DNA from: DASZFV01 sp036494575 | GTDB lineage: Bacteria > Myxococcota_A > Polyangia > Fen-1088 | Direction of reading: 5' to 3' | DNA: 64,000 nt | NCBI GenBank assembly: GCA_036494575.1 | Contig: DASXOE010000041.1 | Coordinates: 1 to 64,000, forward strand | In this document: piece after piece, positions 39,841 through 47,983 of the stretch | Position numbering within the stretch: the first letter of the stretch is position 1 | Layout of the letters: every line of letters starts with the position of its first letter | Program-made: the position numbers and the translations under genes | Notes under the pieces: model-generated | What the model was told of the DNA's origin: nothing | Database searches by the model: none | Seen by the model: the letters and a program-made list of their open reading frames with translations, nothing else

Positions 39841-40826
39841 ACGGGGGGGCCGCGACCTCCGGCCGCACGGCGTTCGTCACGGGCGCCGCGGGCGTCATGG
39901 GCGTCCGCCTCGTGCGCGGGCTCGTCGAAGCGGGATGGCGCGTGCGCGCGCTCGTGCTGCCGGGGGACCCGCTGCGCGCGCGCCTCGCCGGGCTCGGCTG
40001 CGACATTCGCGAGGGCGACGTGGCGGACGCGGCCTCTCTGGAGGGCGCCTGCGCGGGGGTCGACACCGTCTATCACCTCGCGGCCGTGATCCTCTCGCAC
40101 GATCCGTTGGTCTTCGCGCGGGTCAACCGCGAGGGCACGGCGCACGTCGTGGCCGAGGCGGCGCGCGCCGGCGTGCGTCACTTCATCTATGTGTCCTCGG
40201 CGTCGGTGACGTATCCGAAGCGGACCCCTTACGCCGACTCGAAGCTCGCGGCCGAGGAACTCGTCAAGGCCGAGGGTTCGTTCGCCCACACGATCGTGCG
40301 GCCCACGCTGGTCTACGACGTGGGCGGCGGACAGGAGCTGCTCCTGTTCCTCGACTATTTGCGGCGCTTCCCCGTGGTCCCGTTCATCGGCGCCGGCCGG
40401 GCGCTCAAGCGCCCCGTGTGGGCGGGCGACGTCATCGACGGGCTGCTTCGCCTCGCCGGCAACGCCGTCGCGCACGGCAAGACCTTCAACTTCAGCGGTG
40501 GCGAGGCCATCGCGATCGCCGACTTCGGCCGCCTCCTGCTTCGTCATCACGGCGAGCGCCGTCTCTTCGTGCCGGTCCCCGTGCCGATCTGCCGCGCGGT
40601 CGCCTTCGTGCTCGCGCGCCTCATGAAGCGGCCGCCGCTCACGGCCAGTGCGATCGCCGGGATCGTGAACGACGCCGATCTCGATCCGGCCCTCGCGACG
40701 CGCGAGCTCGGCTATCGGGCCATGCCCGTCAGCGAGGGGTTGAGCCTTTGCTTCCCCGTCAAGTCGTCTCCGACGCTCCGCGAGCGCTCCGCGCTCGCCT
40801 CGAAACCCGAAGGGAATTCATCATGA
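39837..40826 (+). CDS. NAD-dependent epimerase/dehydratase (extended SDR)
   Basis: The 329-residue product has the nucleotide-binding motif TGAAGVMGVRLVRGL and a YHLAAVI segment. The catalytic Tyr-x3-Lys is YADSKLAAEEL, with VSSASVTYP upstream, and IVRPTLVYDVGG follows. It belongs to the 3beta-HSD/nucleoside-diphosphate-sugar epimerase group. The substrate is probably a sugar nucleotide for the glycan made here (inference). ATG 39837 gives an ATGA overlap; an in-frame ATG at 39828 is possible. Confidence 0.88.
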   Translation: MNGGAATSGRTAFVTGAAGVMGVRLVRGLVEAGWRVRALVLPGDPLRARLAGLGCDIREGDVADAASLEGACAGVDTVYHLAAVILSHDPLVFARVNREGTAHVVAEAARAGVRHFIYVSSASVTYPKRTPYADSKLAAEELVKAEGSFAHTIVRPTLVYDVGGGQELLLFLDYLRRFPVVPFIGAGRALKRPVWAGDVIDGLLRLAGNAVAHGKTFNFSGGEAIAIADFGRLLLRHHGERRLFVPVPVPICRAVAFVLARLMKRPPLTASAIAGIVNDADLDPALATRELGYRAMPVSEGLSLCFPVKSSPTLRERSALASKPEGNSS

Positions 40827-42010
40827 CCTCGCGCAAGACGTCGTTCGTTGCTCCGCTCATGGTTTCTTCTGCGCTGTTCGCGTCCCCCTTGCTGTTGGCG
40901 CTCTCGATGTGCGCCTGCGCCACGCTGTCGGGGGCGCCCCCGACGGGGACCGAGGAGAAGCCCACCGACGAGGACGCCGCCGCGAGCAAGCGCATCGGCG
41001 AGAAGGCGGGAGGCCTCATCGTGTGGTCGAGCTCTCGCAACGGCAACCACGATCTCTTCACGATGAAGACCGACGGGTCGGACGTGAAGTCCATCACGAA
41101 GGGCGACGAGGTCGATTGGTTCCCGCGCTTCTCGCCGGACGGCTCGAGGATCCTGTTCTGCCGCAGCAAGAAGGGTTGGGTCAGCGAGAAGGACGCCAAC
41201 ATCAGCTCGAAGTGGGATCTCTGGACGGTGCACCCCGACGGCAGCGAGCCCACGAAGGTCGTCGAGAACGCGACCTGGGGAAGCTGGACCAGCGCCGACC
41301 ACATCGTCTTCGTGCGCGACGGCAAGATCCTGCGCACCAAGCTCGGCTCGGACGGCGCCGGAAAGGAGCACTTGCTGCTCGACGGAAACAAGGCCACGTC
41401 GCTCGACGGGGCCGAGCTGCAGCAGCCTGAGCTCTCCCCCGACGGGCGCTACATCGCCATCACGCTGCGCGGCTCCCGGCGCGAGACGGGCATCTGGAGC
41501 CTCGACGACAAGACGTGGACGAAGACCGGTCTCGGCTGCCAGATCAACTGGGCGCCCGATGGCAAGACGATCTACTGGATGAATCCCACGGGCAACGGCG
41601 GCAGCGAGGTGTTCCGCATGCCCATCGTCGACGGCGCGCCTCCCGCGAAGGCCCCGAGCGACGACGAGATTCGATTCATGGACATGCCGGGGCGGCGCTC
41701 GCACGAATACTTTCCGCAGCTGTCGCGCGACGGCAAGTGGCTCGTCTGGGGCATCACGCAGCGCGGCCACGATCACGACATCGCCGACTACGAGATCTAC
41801 CTGTGGGAGGTGGGCACGGCGCCCGACACGGGCGCGGCGCGCCTGACGTTCCACTCGGCCAACGATCGCTGGCCGGACATCTTCATCCCGAGCGCGGCGG
41901 GCGCCGGGGCACCGGCCGCCGACGGCGAGGGCGGCGAGGCCGCCGACAGCACCGGCGAGAAGGCCGACGCCGACAAGGCTCCGTCGCACGCCAAGAGGAA
42001 ACACAAGTGA
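40823..42010 (+). CDS. TolB/WD40-like beta-propeller lipoprotein
   Basis: The 395-residue product has a lipoprotein-type signal (LLALSMCACATLSG). Propeller blades follow with the TolB-type pattern: LIVWSSSRNGNHDLFTMKTD, WFPRFSPDGSRILFCRSK, WDLWTVHPDGSEP, PELSPDGRYIAITLRGS, NWAPDGKTIYWMNP and YFPQLSRDGKWLVWG. The tail is acidic and Ala-rich. It may scaffold a periplasmic complex of the acetylation enzymes. Overlapping starts on both sides (ATGA, GTGA) place it firmly in the operon. Confidence 0.85.
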   Translation: MTSRKTSFVAPLMVSSALFASPLLLALSMCACATLSGAPPTGTEEKPTDEDAAASKRIGEKAGGLIVWSSSRNGNHDLFTMKTDGSDVKSITKGDEVDWFPRFSPDGSRILFCRSKKGWVSEKDANISSKWDLWTVHPDGSEPTKVVENATWGSWTSADHIVFVRDGKILRTKLGSDGAGKEHLLLDGNKATSLDGAELQQPELSPDGRYIAITLRGSRRETGIWSLDDKTWTKTGLGCQINWAPDGKTIYWMNPTGNGGSEVFRMPIVDGAPPAKAPSDDEIRFMDMPGRRSHEYFPQLSRDGKWLVWGITQRGHDHDIADYEIYLWEVGTAPDTGAARLTFHSANDRWPDIFIPSAAGAGAPAADGEGGEAADSTGEKADADKAPSHAKRKHK

Positions 42011-43101
42011 AGCCGGAGCGCGTCGCCGTCCTCGGCGCGGGCGGCTTCATCGGGTCGCACCTCGTGCCGGCGCTGCTGGCCGAGCGCGAGGAAGTCGAGG
42101 TTGTGGCCGTCGACCTGACGTTCGAGAAGCTCGTCTCGACGGATGCGCGCGTGCGCTTCGTGACGGCGTCCGTCGATCGGCCTGGGTTGCTCGACGAGGT
42201 GACGGCGCGCTGCTCGACGGTGGTGTCCCTCACGGCGCTGTGCAACCCGTCGCTCTACAACACGCGGCCGCTCGACGTCATCGACGCCAACTACACCGAT
42301 CTCGTGCCGCTCGTGAAGCTGTGCGCGGCGCGCGGGGTTCGCCTCGTTCATTTCTCGACGTGCGAGGTCTACGGACGGCGAGCGCTCGACGCCGGAGGCC
42401 ACGGGACGCCCACGATGAACGAGGAGACGACGGGGATGTTCCTCGGTCCCGTCGACCGCGAGCGTTGGACCTACGCCTGCGCCAAGCAGCTCCTCGAGCG
42501 CGTGATCTGGGCGCACGGTCTGCACGGCGCGCTGGACTTCACGATCGTCCGGCCCTTCAACGTCATCGGGCCGCGCATGGACTTCGTGCCCGGCGTCGAC
42601 GGCGAGGGCGTGCCGCGCGTGCTGGCGTCGTTCATGAGCGCCCTGCTGCGCGACGAAGAGCTTCCGCTCGTCGCCGGCGGCGCGCAGCGGCGATCGTTCA
42701 TCTCGGTCGAGGACTTCGTCGAGGCCGTCGTCCGGATCGTCGAGCGGCCCACGGCCTGCCGGCGCCAGATCCTGAATCTCGGCAACCCGGCGAACGAGGT
42801 CAGCGTGCGCGCGCTCGCGGAGGTGCTCGCGCGCGCCTACGCGGCCCGCGTGCCGGGCGCGGCCCGCGCGCGGTTCCGCGACGTCACGGCGGAAGAGCTC
42901 TACGGCGCCGGCTACGACGACTCCGAGCAGCGCGTCCCCGACATCGGCAAGGCCCGGCGCCTGCTGAGCTGGCAACCCGAGACGACCCTCGAGCGGATGC
43001 TCCCCGGAATCGTCGACGACTACGTGGCGCGCTACGGTCCGGCGCTGGCCAGCGAGAGGCACGCGGTCGCCGCGCGCGCGGCGCGGTCGAAGGCGCCGTG
43101 A
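42007..43101 (+). CDS. UDP-glucuronate decarboxylase/ArnA-dehydrogenase-like SDR
   Basis: The 364-residue product has VLGAGGFIGSHLVPALLAE, STCEVYG, the catalytic YACAKQLLERVIWAHG, and IVRPFNVIGPRMDF followed by GGAQRRSFISVEDFVEAVVR. The last two blocks are hallmarks of the ArnA C-terminal/UXS family, which oxidises and decarboxylates UDP-glucuronic acid. It may make a pentose or 4-keto-pentose donor for the coupled GT2. Together with a GT2 this resembles a partial Arn-type sugar pathway, but the aminotransferase (ArnB) is absent here. Confidence 0.88.
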   Translation: MKPERVAVLGAGGFIGSHLVPALLAEREEVEVVAVDLTFEKLVSTDARVRFVTASVDRPGLLDEVTARCSTVVSLTALCNPSLYNTRPLDVIDANYTDLVPLVKLCAARGVRLVHFSTCEVYGRRALDAGGHGTPTMNEETTGMFLGPVDRERWTYACAKQLLERVIWAHGLHGALDFTIVRPFNVIGPRMDFVPGVDGEGVPRVLASFMSALLRDEELPLVAGGAQRRSFISVEDFVEAVVRIVERPTACRRQILNLGNPANEVSVRALAEVLARAYAARVPGAARARFRDVTAEELYGAGYDDSEQRVPDIGKARRLLSWQPETTLERMLPGIVDDYVARYGPALASERHAVAARAARSKAP

Positions 43102-43820
43102 GGGTCGCCGTCGTCATCCCGGCGTACGACGCCTCCAGACACGTCGCCGCGGTCATCGAGCGGGTCCTCGCGGCTCCCGTGCCGGACCTCGACCGCGTCA
43201 TCGTCGTCAACGACGGCAGCCGCGACGACACGGCGCGGATCGTCGCGGAGCTGCCGCGTGGCCGCTGCCCCGTCGAGCTCGTCGACCGCCCGCGCAACGG
43301 CGGCTACGGCGCAGCCATGAAAGACGGGCTCGCGCGCGCCGCCGAGACCGATCCCGACGTCGTCGCCTGCGTTCACGCCGACGGACAGTACAGCCCCGAG
43401 GCTCTGCCGTCGCTGCTCGACGCAATGCAAACCGGTGGCCTCGACCTGCTCCAGGGCTCGCGCATCGCCTCGGGCTCCGCCCTGTCGGGCGGGATGCCCA
43501 TCTACAAGTACGTCGCCAACGCCGCGCTCAACGTTCTCGAAAACCGGGCGCTCGGCCTGCGCATGACGGACTATCACAGCGGCTATCTCCTCTACGGCCG
43601 CCGCCTGCGCGAGAGCGTTCCGTTCGCGCGCCTCTCCGACAGCTTCGACTTCGACCTCGAGGTCATCGCCTCGGCGCGCGCGTGCGGTCTCGCCGTCGCC
43701 GAGGCGCCCGTGCCCACGCGCTACGCCGACGAGATCTCGCACCTGCGACCGGTCCCGTACGGCTTGCGCGTGCTGCGCGTGCTGTGGCGCTTCCGCCGGG
43801 GGCACTATGCTCCTTCCTAG
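43098..43820 (+). CDS. Glycosyltransferase family 2 (dolichyl-phosphate-mannose-synthase-like)
   Basis: The 240-residue GT-A fold product reads VAVVIPAYDASRHVAAVIER, VIVVNDGSRDDTARIV, RNGGYGAAMKDGL, the metal-binding CVHADGQYSPE, and LLQGSRIASGSALSGGMPIY. There is no C-terminal membrane domain. It likely transfers a sugar to a polyprenyl phosphate on the cytosolic face. GTG 43098 overlaps the preceding stop, and its end overlaps the next gene by 14 nt. Confidence 0.92.
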   Translation: MRVAVVIPAYDASRHVAAVIERVLAAPVPDLDRVIVVNDGSRDDTARIVAELPRGRCPVELVDRPRNGGYGAAMKDGLARAAETDPDVVACVHADGQYSPEALPSLLDAMQTGGLDLLQGSRIASGSALSGGMPIYKYVANAALNVLENRALGLRMTDYHSGYLLYGRRLRESVPFARLSDSFDFDLEVIASARACGLAVAEAPVPTRYADEISHLRPVPYGLRVLRVLWRFRRGHYAPS

Positions 43821-45882
43821 TCGCGCGGCCGCCACCCGCGCGCGCGCCGCAGGCGTCGTTGGCGTCGCGCTGGCGGCGCTCGCGCTCGCCTGTCACCCGG
43901 GCCTCGGGCCCGCGCCCTGGTCGGCGACCAAGGGCTCGGTCCCCGCCGTCCACGCCCAGGTGCGGACGCTCAACGACGGGTACAGCCGCACGCGCTCCAC
44001 CGCGCTCGTGCGCGAGATCGACGAGCCGACGCGCGCCAACCTCGACTACGCCGCCTACCACGCCAACTTCATGATCGCCGATCCCGAGCCCGCGGGCGCG
44101 CGCTCCGCGGGCGGCGTGGCCGTGGCGACGGCGCCGTTTCACGGCCTCGTCGAGGCGGCGACGCTCACGGGCGACATCGGCCGGACGCCGCTCACGCCGG
44201 AGGAGCGCGCGCACCCCTTGGCGTTCGCGCCGGTCGTCGAATACCTGTCGGCGCACAAGGTCGCGGGCGCGTCCGACCTCGAGGACGTCGGCGGCGCCGT
44301 GCACGGCGAGAGCTGGGGTCTTCCGGGTGGCCCGCAGATCGTGCCGCAGTTCGCGAGCGAGCTCTTCGTTCATGCGGGCCCGCACGCGGGGTCGGCGCCG
44401 GAGCTCTGGGTCAAGGTGGAGTTCGAGCCCTGGTTCGAGGCCCTCGGCGCGTTGCCCGATCAGGACGGCGACGGCTTTCCGGAGATCTACGGGCGCGTGG
44501 CGCCCGCGCACGTGAGCGCCTCCGTCGTCGATACGATCTTGGGCGACTATTCGCGAAAAGTGCTGTCGCGCGCCGAGATCAAGACCTGGGCCAATCAGCT
44601 CTCCGGCTACTGGTACCCGTCGTACAACACCGACCTCATGGTGGCGGGCCCGACCTGGCCGAACGACGCCACCGAGGCCGACGTCAAGACCGAGCTCGGC
44701 GGCCACACGTTCGAGGCGCCGACGATCGTCATGCGCGGAAAGCCCCAGGGCAAAGCCACCTACGAGGTTTTCATCGTCAAGGGACAAGGAGCATCGGCGA
44801 CGCCGGGCGCGGCGCGCGCGGCGACGGTTCCATCCCTGCCCAAGACGCAGCCGAGCCCCCACCCGGAGGTCGTCGTCGAGGCCATTCGCAAGGAGCTCGC
44901 GACGACGGGCGGCGGCTCCTGGGAGAAATGGGCGGCCTCGGTGGCGCCCTGGGGCGAGATCGTTCGGCGCGTGCTCGGCGCGACGCCGGCGACCGTGAAA
45001 GGGATCGCTGGGACCGACGGGTTCCTCTTCTTCCGGAACAGCCTCGAATACGCCGTGGGCGGCGATCTCGAGGCTCAGCCCAAGGGCAAGAATCCGTTGC
45101 CCGTCATCGTCGAGTTCAAAAAGGAGCTCGAGGCGCGCGGCGTGGACTTCCTCTTCGTGCCCGTGCCCACGAAGGCAGAGATCTTCCCCGAGGAGATCGA
45201 CGGCCGCGCGAAGGGTTTCGCGGGTCGGGTGGTCAACCCCTACGAACGCAAGCTGCTCTACGACCTCGGCCTGGCCGGCGTCGAGACGGTCGATCTGCTG
45301 CCCGCGTTCCTCGCGGCGCGCGAGCCGGACAAGGTCGAGCGCGAGCTGATCTTCCAGCACCAGGACACGCACTGGACGGATCGCGGGCTGCGGCTCGCCG
45401 CCGAGCTCATCGCCGAACGCGTCAAGAAGTACCCCTGGTACGGCGCCGCCGCGCGCAACGGACAGAAGCTGCACAGCAAGCAGACGACGTTCAGCCGCCA
45501 CGGAGACCTGCATTCGCGCCTGCCCGTCGCCGAGCGCCGCAGGTACAAGCCCGAGACGCTCGTCGCGCATCAGGTGCTGCACGCCGACGGGACGCCGTAC
45601 GACGACGACGACACGAGCCCGATCGTCGTCCTGGGCGACAGCTTCACGGGAGTCTACGAGCTCATGGACGCCGAGCACGCTGGCGTCTCCGCGCACCTCG
45701 CGCTCGACGCCGGCGTGCCCGTCGATCTCGTCATGAGCTACGGCGGCGGGCCGAACGTCCGGCAGAAGCTCATGCGTCGCGGCGCCGATGCCCTCGGCAG
45801 CAAGAAGCTCGTCGTCTGGATCATGACGGCCCGCGATCTCTACAACTACTGGGAGGAATGGGAGCCGCTGAAGGTCAAGTGA
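43807..45882 (+). CDS. Large AlgX-like SGNH protein 2 with extra N-terminal domain
   Basis: The 691-residue product has a lipoprotein-type signal (VALAALALACHPG, Cys 29). A roughly 340-residue N-terminal region of unknown fold contains a calcium-loop-like DQDGDGFPEIYG (218-229). A C-terminal AlgX-type SGNH domain has FQHQDTHWTD (Asp 520, His 522) and VVLGDSFTGVY (Ser 612). The N-terminal part has Trp/Tyr-rich stretches (NQLSGYWYPSYNT) that may bind glycan. Two AlgX-like proteins with one MBOAT suggests sequential transfer or two acceptors. Confidence 0.88.
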   Translation: MLLPSRAAATRARAAGVVGVALAALALACHPGLGPAPWSATKGSVPAVHAQVRTLNDGYSRTRSTALVREIDEPTRANLDYAAYHANFMIADPEPAGARSAGGVAVATAPFHGLVEAATLTGDIGRTPLTPEERAHPLAFAPVVEYLSAHKVAGASDLEDVGGAVHGESWGLPGGPQIVPQFASELFVHAGPHAGSAPELWVKVEFEPWFEALGALPDQDGDGFPEIYGRVAPAHVSASVVDTILGDYSRKVLSRAEIKTWANQLSGYWYPSYNTDLMVAGPTWPNDATEADVKTELGGHTFEAPTIVMRGKPQGKATYEVFIVKGQGASATPGAARAATVPSLPKTQPSPHPEVVVEAIRKELATTGGGSWEKWAASVAPWGEIVRRVLGATPATVKGIAGTDGFLFFRNSLEYAVGGDLEAQPKGKNPLPVIVEFKKELEARGVDFLFVPVPTKAEIFPEEIDGRAKGFAGRVVNPYERKLLYDLGLAGVETVDLLPAFLAAREPDKVERELIFQHQDTHWTDRGLRLAAELIAERVKKYPWYGAAARNGQKLHSKQTTFSRHGDLHSRLPVAERRRYKPETLVAHQVLHADGTPYDDDDTSPIVVLGDSFTGVYELMDAEHAGVSAHLALDAGVPVDLVMSYGGGPNVRQKLMRRGADALGSKKLVVWIMTARDLYNYWEEWEPLKVK

Positions 45883-46706
45883 GGCGGGCCCTGCTCGTGC
45901 TGCTGCTGCTCGCGGCCTGCGAGAGGCGCCGCGGGGGCCCCGCCGTCGAGGAGGCGCCGTTCGCGCGGCGCTTGCTGACGATCTCGCGCGGCCTCGAGGT
46001 TGGCCCGACCGCCGATCCCGCCGCAGCCGCGCGCGACCTCGAGCGGCTCGCGGCCGCGGCGCGCGCCGCGCTCACTCGGCGCGGGCCGGCGTCGGCCGTC
46101 GAGGTCCTGAACCGCCTCGTCTTCGAGACAGAAGGCTTCAGTCGCGAGGTCGACGACACCTCGCTCGCGTATGTCTTGCTTCCCTCCGTCCTGCTCAACC
46201 ACCGGGGCAGCTGCGTGGGCCTCGGCACGCTCTATCTTGCCCTCGGCAGCCTCCTCGAGATTCCGATGCGTGGCGTCGTCGTCCCGGGGCACTTCTTCGT
46301 GCGCGCCTGGGTCGATGGCCGCTGGCGTCCGGTCGAGCTGCTCCGCCGCGGCGACGAGGAGAGCTCTGACTGGTATCGCGCCCGCTGGCCCTTGCCGCGG
46401 ACCACGGCTCCCGTCTACGACCGTCCGCTCACCGAAGACGAGGCCGCTGGCGTCGTGGAGTACGACATCGGGAACGACCTGCGGCGGCGCGGCAGGATCC
46501 CCGAGGCGCGCCGTGCCCTCGAGCGCGCCGTGGCGCACTTTCCGGCGCTCCCGGAGGCGCAGGCGAGCCTGGGCGCCGTCCTTCAGCTCGCGGGCGCGCT
46601 CGACGCCGCGCGAGGAGCCTACGAGGCCGCCGCGCGGCTCGAACCCGGCTTGCCCGGCCTTGGCCAAAATCTCCGCCTGCTCGAGGACGAGCGGCGGGCC
46701 CCATGA
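45879..46706 (+). CDS. SirB1-type transglutaminase-like lipoprotein with TPR
   Basis: The 275-residue product has lipobox LLLAAC (Cys 14). A transglutaminase-like core follows, with Cys 112 in NHRGSCVGLGTLYLAL and His 138 in VVPGHFFVRAW, as in the SirB1 family. C-terminal TPRs are RRRGRIPEARRALERAVAHF and LAGALDAARGAYEAAARLEP. GTG 45879 overlaps the AlgX-like stop (GTGA). It is the last gene of the operon. It may process or tether an envelope protein; its role in acetylation is unknown. Confidence 0.85.
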   Translation: MRRALLVLLLLAACERRRGGPAVEEAPFARRLLTISRGLEVGPTADPAAAARDLERLAAAARAALTRRGPASAVEVLNRLVFETEGFSREVDDTSLAYVLLPSVLLNHRGSCVGLGTLYLALGSLLEIPMRGVVVPGHFFVRAWVDGRWRPVELLRRGDEESSDWYRARWPLPRTTAPVYDRPLTEDEAAGVVEYDIGNDLRRRGRIPEARRALERAVAHFPALPEAQASLGAVLQLAGALDAARGAYEAAARLEPGLPGLGQNLRLLEDERRAP

Positions 46707-46732
46707 TCGATTGCCCGCTCGCCGCGGCGGGC

Positions 46733-47842
46733 TCAGCTCTCGGCGGCGCGCTGGACCGTAACCGCGAAGACGCACCCCTTGCCGGGGCGGTTGTTCACCG
46801 AGAGCCGGCCCCCGTGCGCCTCGATCGCCTCGCGCGTCACCGACAGCCCGAGGCCGAGACCGCGTCGGTCCTTTCCGCGCTGAACGAACGGCACGAACAG
46901 CTCCTCCTCTCGCCCCGGCGGGAGACCTCCGCACTCGTCCTCGACCTCGATGACGCTCGTGTCGCCCTCGGCGCGGGCGCGCATGACGACGTGGCCGCCG
47001 TTGCGCGTGAACTTGAGCGCGTTCTGGACGAGGTTGCTGAGCGCCGAGGTGAGGAGACGCTCGTCGGCGTCGAGCTCGAGCGAATCGTCGACCTCTACCG
47101 AGAGGGTGACGCCGCGCTCGAGGACGGCGGAGTCCTCGAGCTCGTGCAGCAGCGCGCTCGCGCGGATGCGTCGCGGCTCGACGGCAACGCCCGCCTCGAG
47201 CTGAACCGTCAGCAGGGCCTGGCCGATGATCCCGTCGAGGCGCGCCAGGCCGCGCGCGAGCACGTCCCCCGCGCGGCCGTTGATGCAGCCCTCGTCCCGC
47301 TTGAGGATCGAGAACGCCATCCGCGCGCTCGCGAGAGCGTTGCGCAGCTCGTGCGCGAGCAGCCCCACGCGCTCGGTCGTCGCATGCTGGAGCTTGGCGC
47401 GCGCGTCTTTCCAGTACTCCTCGATGGCTGTCCCGATCGCCTTGTCGAGGCACAGGTTGAAAATTTGGTACTCGCGCGCGTCGAAACAGAGGCCCTCGGG
47501 CCCGGCGAGCTCGCCCACTGAGTCCGAGATCGCGCCGAAGTCGCGGCTGATGATCTGGATCGTGTAGCCGAGCTCCTGGCGCCGCCGACCGTGGCGCGCC
47601 GCCGTCTCGCTCTTGCCGCCGGGCAGCGGCGACGTCTCCGGTAAGCCCTGCTCTCGGCCGAGCGCACGCGCGATTTCGTCGATGAGGGCGGCCAGGTCGG
47701 TCTCGAGGTTCGTCCCCGGCTGGTCGGGCCAATCCGCCCGGATCTTGCGCACGCAGAGATCTCGGATCTCGTCACGGCGATTCGCGATGAATTCCCGCAG
47801 CGAGGCCACGTTCAATATCGTGGGCACCCTCACGTCGGTCAC
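46733..47842 (-). CDS. Histidine kinase with RsbRD-like N-terminal domain
   Basis: The product is about 369 residues. A helical N-terminal sensor of about 150 residues (LREFIANRRDEIRDLCVRKI, FNLCLDKAIGTAIEEYWKD) resembles RsbRD-type domains. HisKA follows with His 164 in VGLLAHELRNALASARM, then an HATPase with LSNLVQNALKFT and GLGLGLSVTREAIEAHGG. It is soluble. The start is uncertain among GTG 47842, 47833 and 47827. It is divergent from a second kinase of the same architecture, with 141 nt between. Confidence 0.88.
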   Translation of the reverse strand: MTDVRVPTILNVASLREFIANRRDEIRDLCVRKIRADWPDQPGTNLETDLAALIDEIARALGREQGLPETSPLPGGKSETAARHGRRRQELGYTIQIISRDFGAISDSVGELAGPEGLCFDAREYQIFNLCLDKAIGTAIEEYWKDARAKLQHATTERVGLLAHELRNALASARMAFSILKRDEGCINGRAGDVLARGLARLDGIIGQALLTVQLEAGVAVEPRRIRASALLHELEDSAVLERGVTLSVEVDDSLELDADERLLTSALSNLVQNALKFTRNGGHVVMRARAEGDTSVIEVEDECGGLPPGREEELFVPFVQRGKDRRGLGLGLSVTREAIEAHGGRLSVNNRPGKGCVFAVTVQRAAES

Positions 47843-47983
47843 AAGACGTTGGCCTTCGGATACGGACGACACACGACCGTCTCTCGCGCCCGCCGGGGGG
47901 CGCGCTTGACGCCTCGCTCGGCCGCCACCATTTTGCCAAGGGGTCGCCGTCCCATGGCTCGCGACCCGTGTCGAAAGGGACTC

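Noticed and set aside
37019..46706. Alginate biosynthesis operon
   Set aside because: Alg8/Alg44 polymerase, AlgE/AlgK export and AlgD/AlgA precursor genes are all absent. Only the acetylation module is shared.
47849..47983. Upstream extension of the second RsbRD-type kinase
   Set aside because: The extra N-terminal residues are Arg-rich and unlike the family. ATG 47984 (or 47954) has the better ribosome site.
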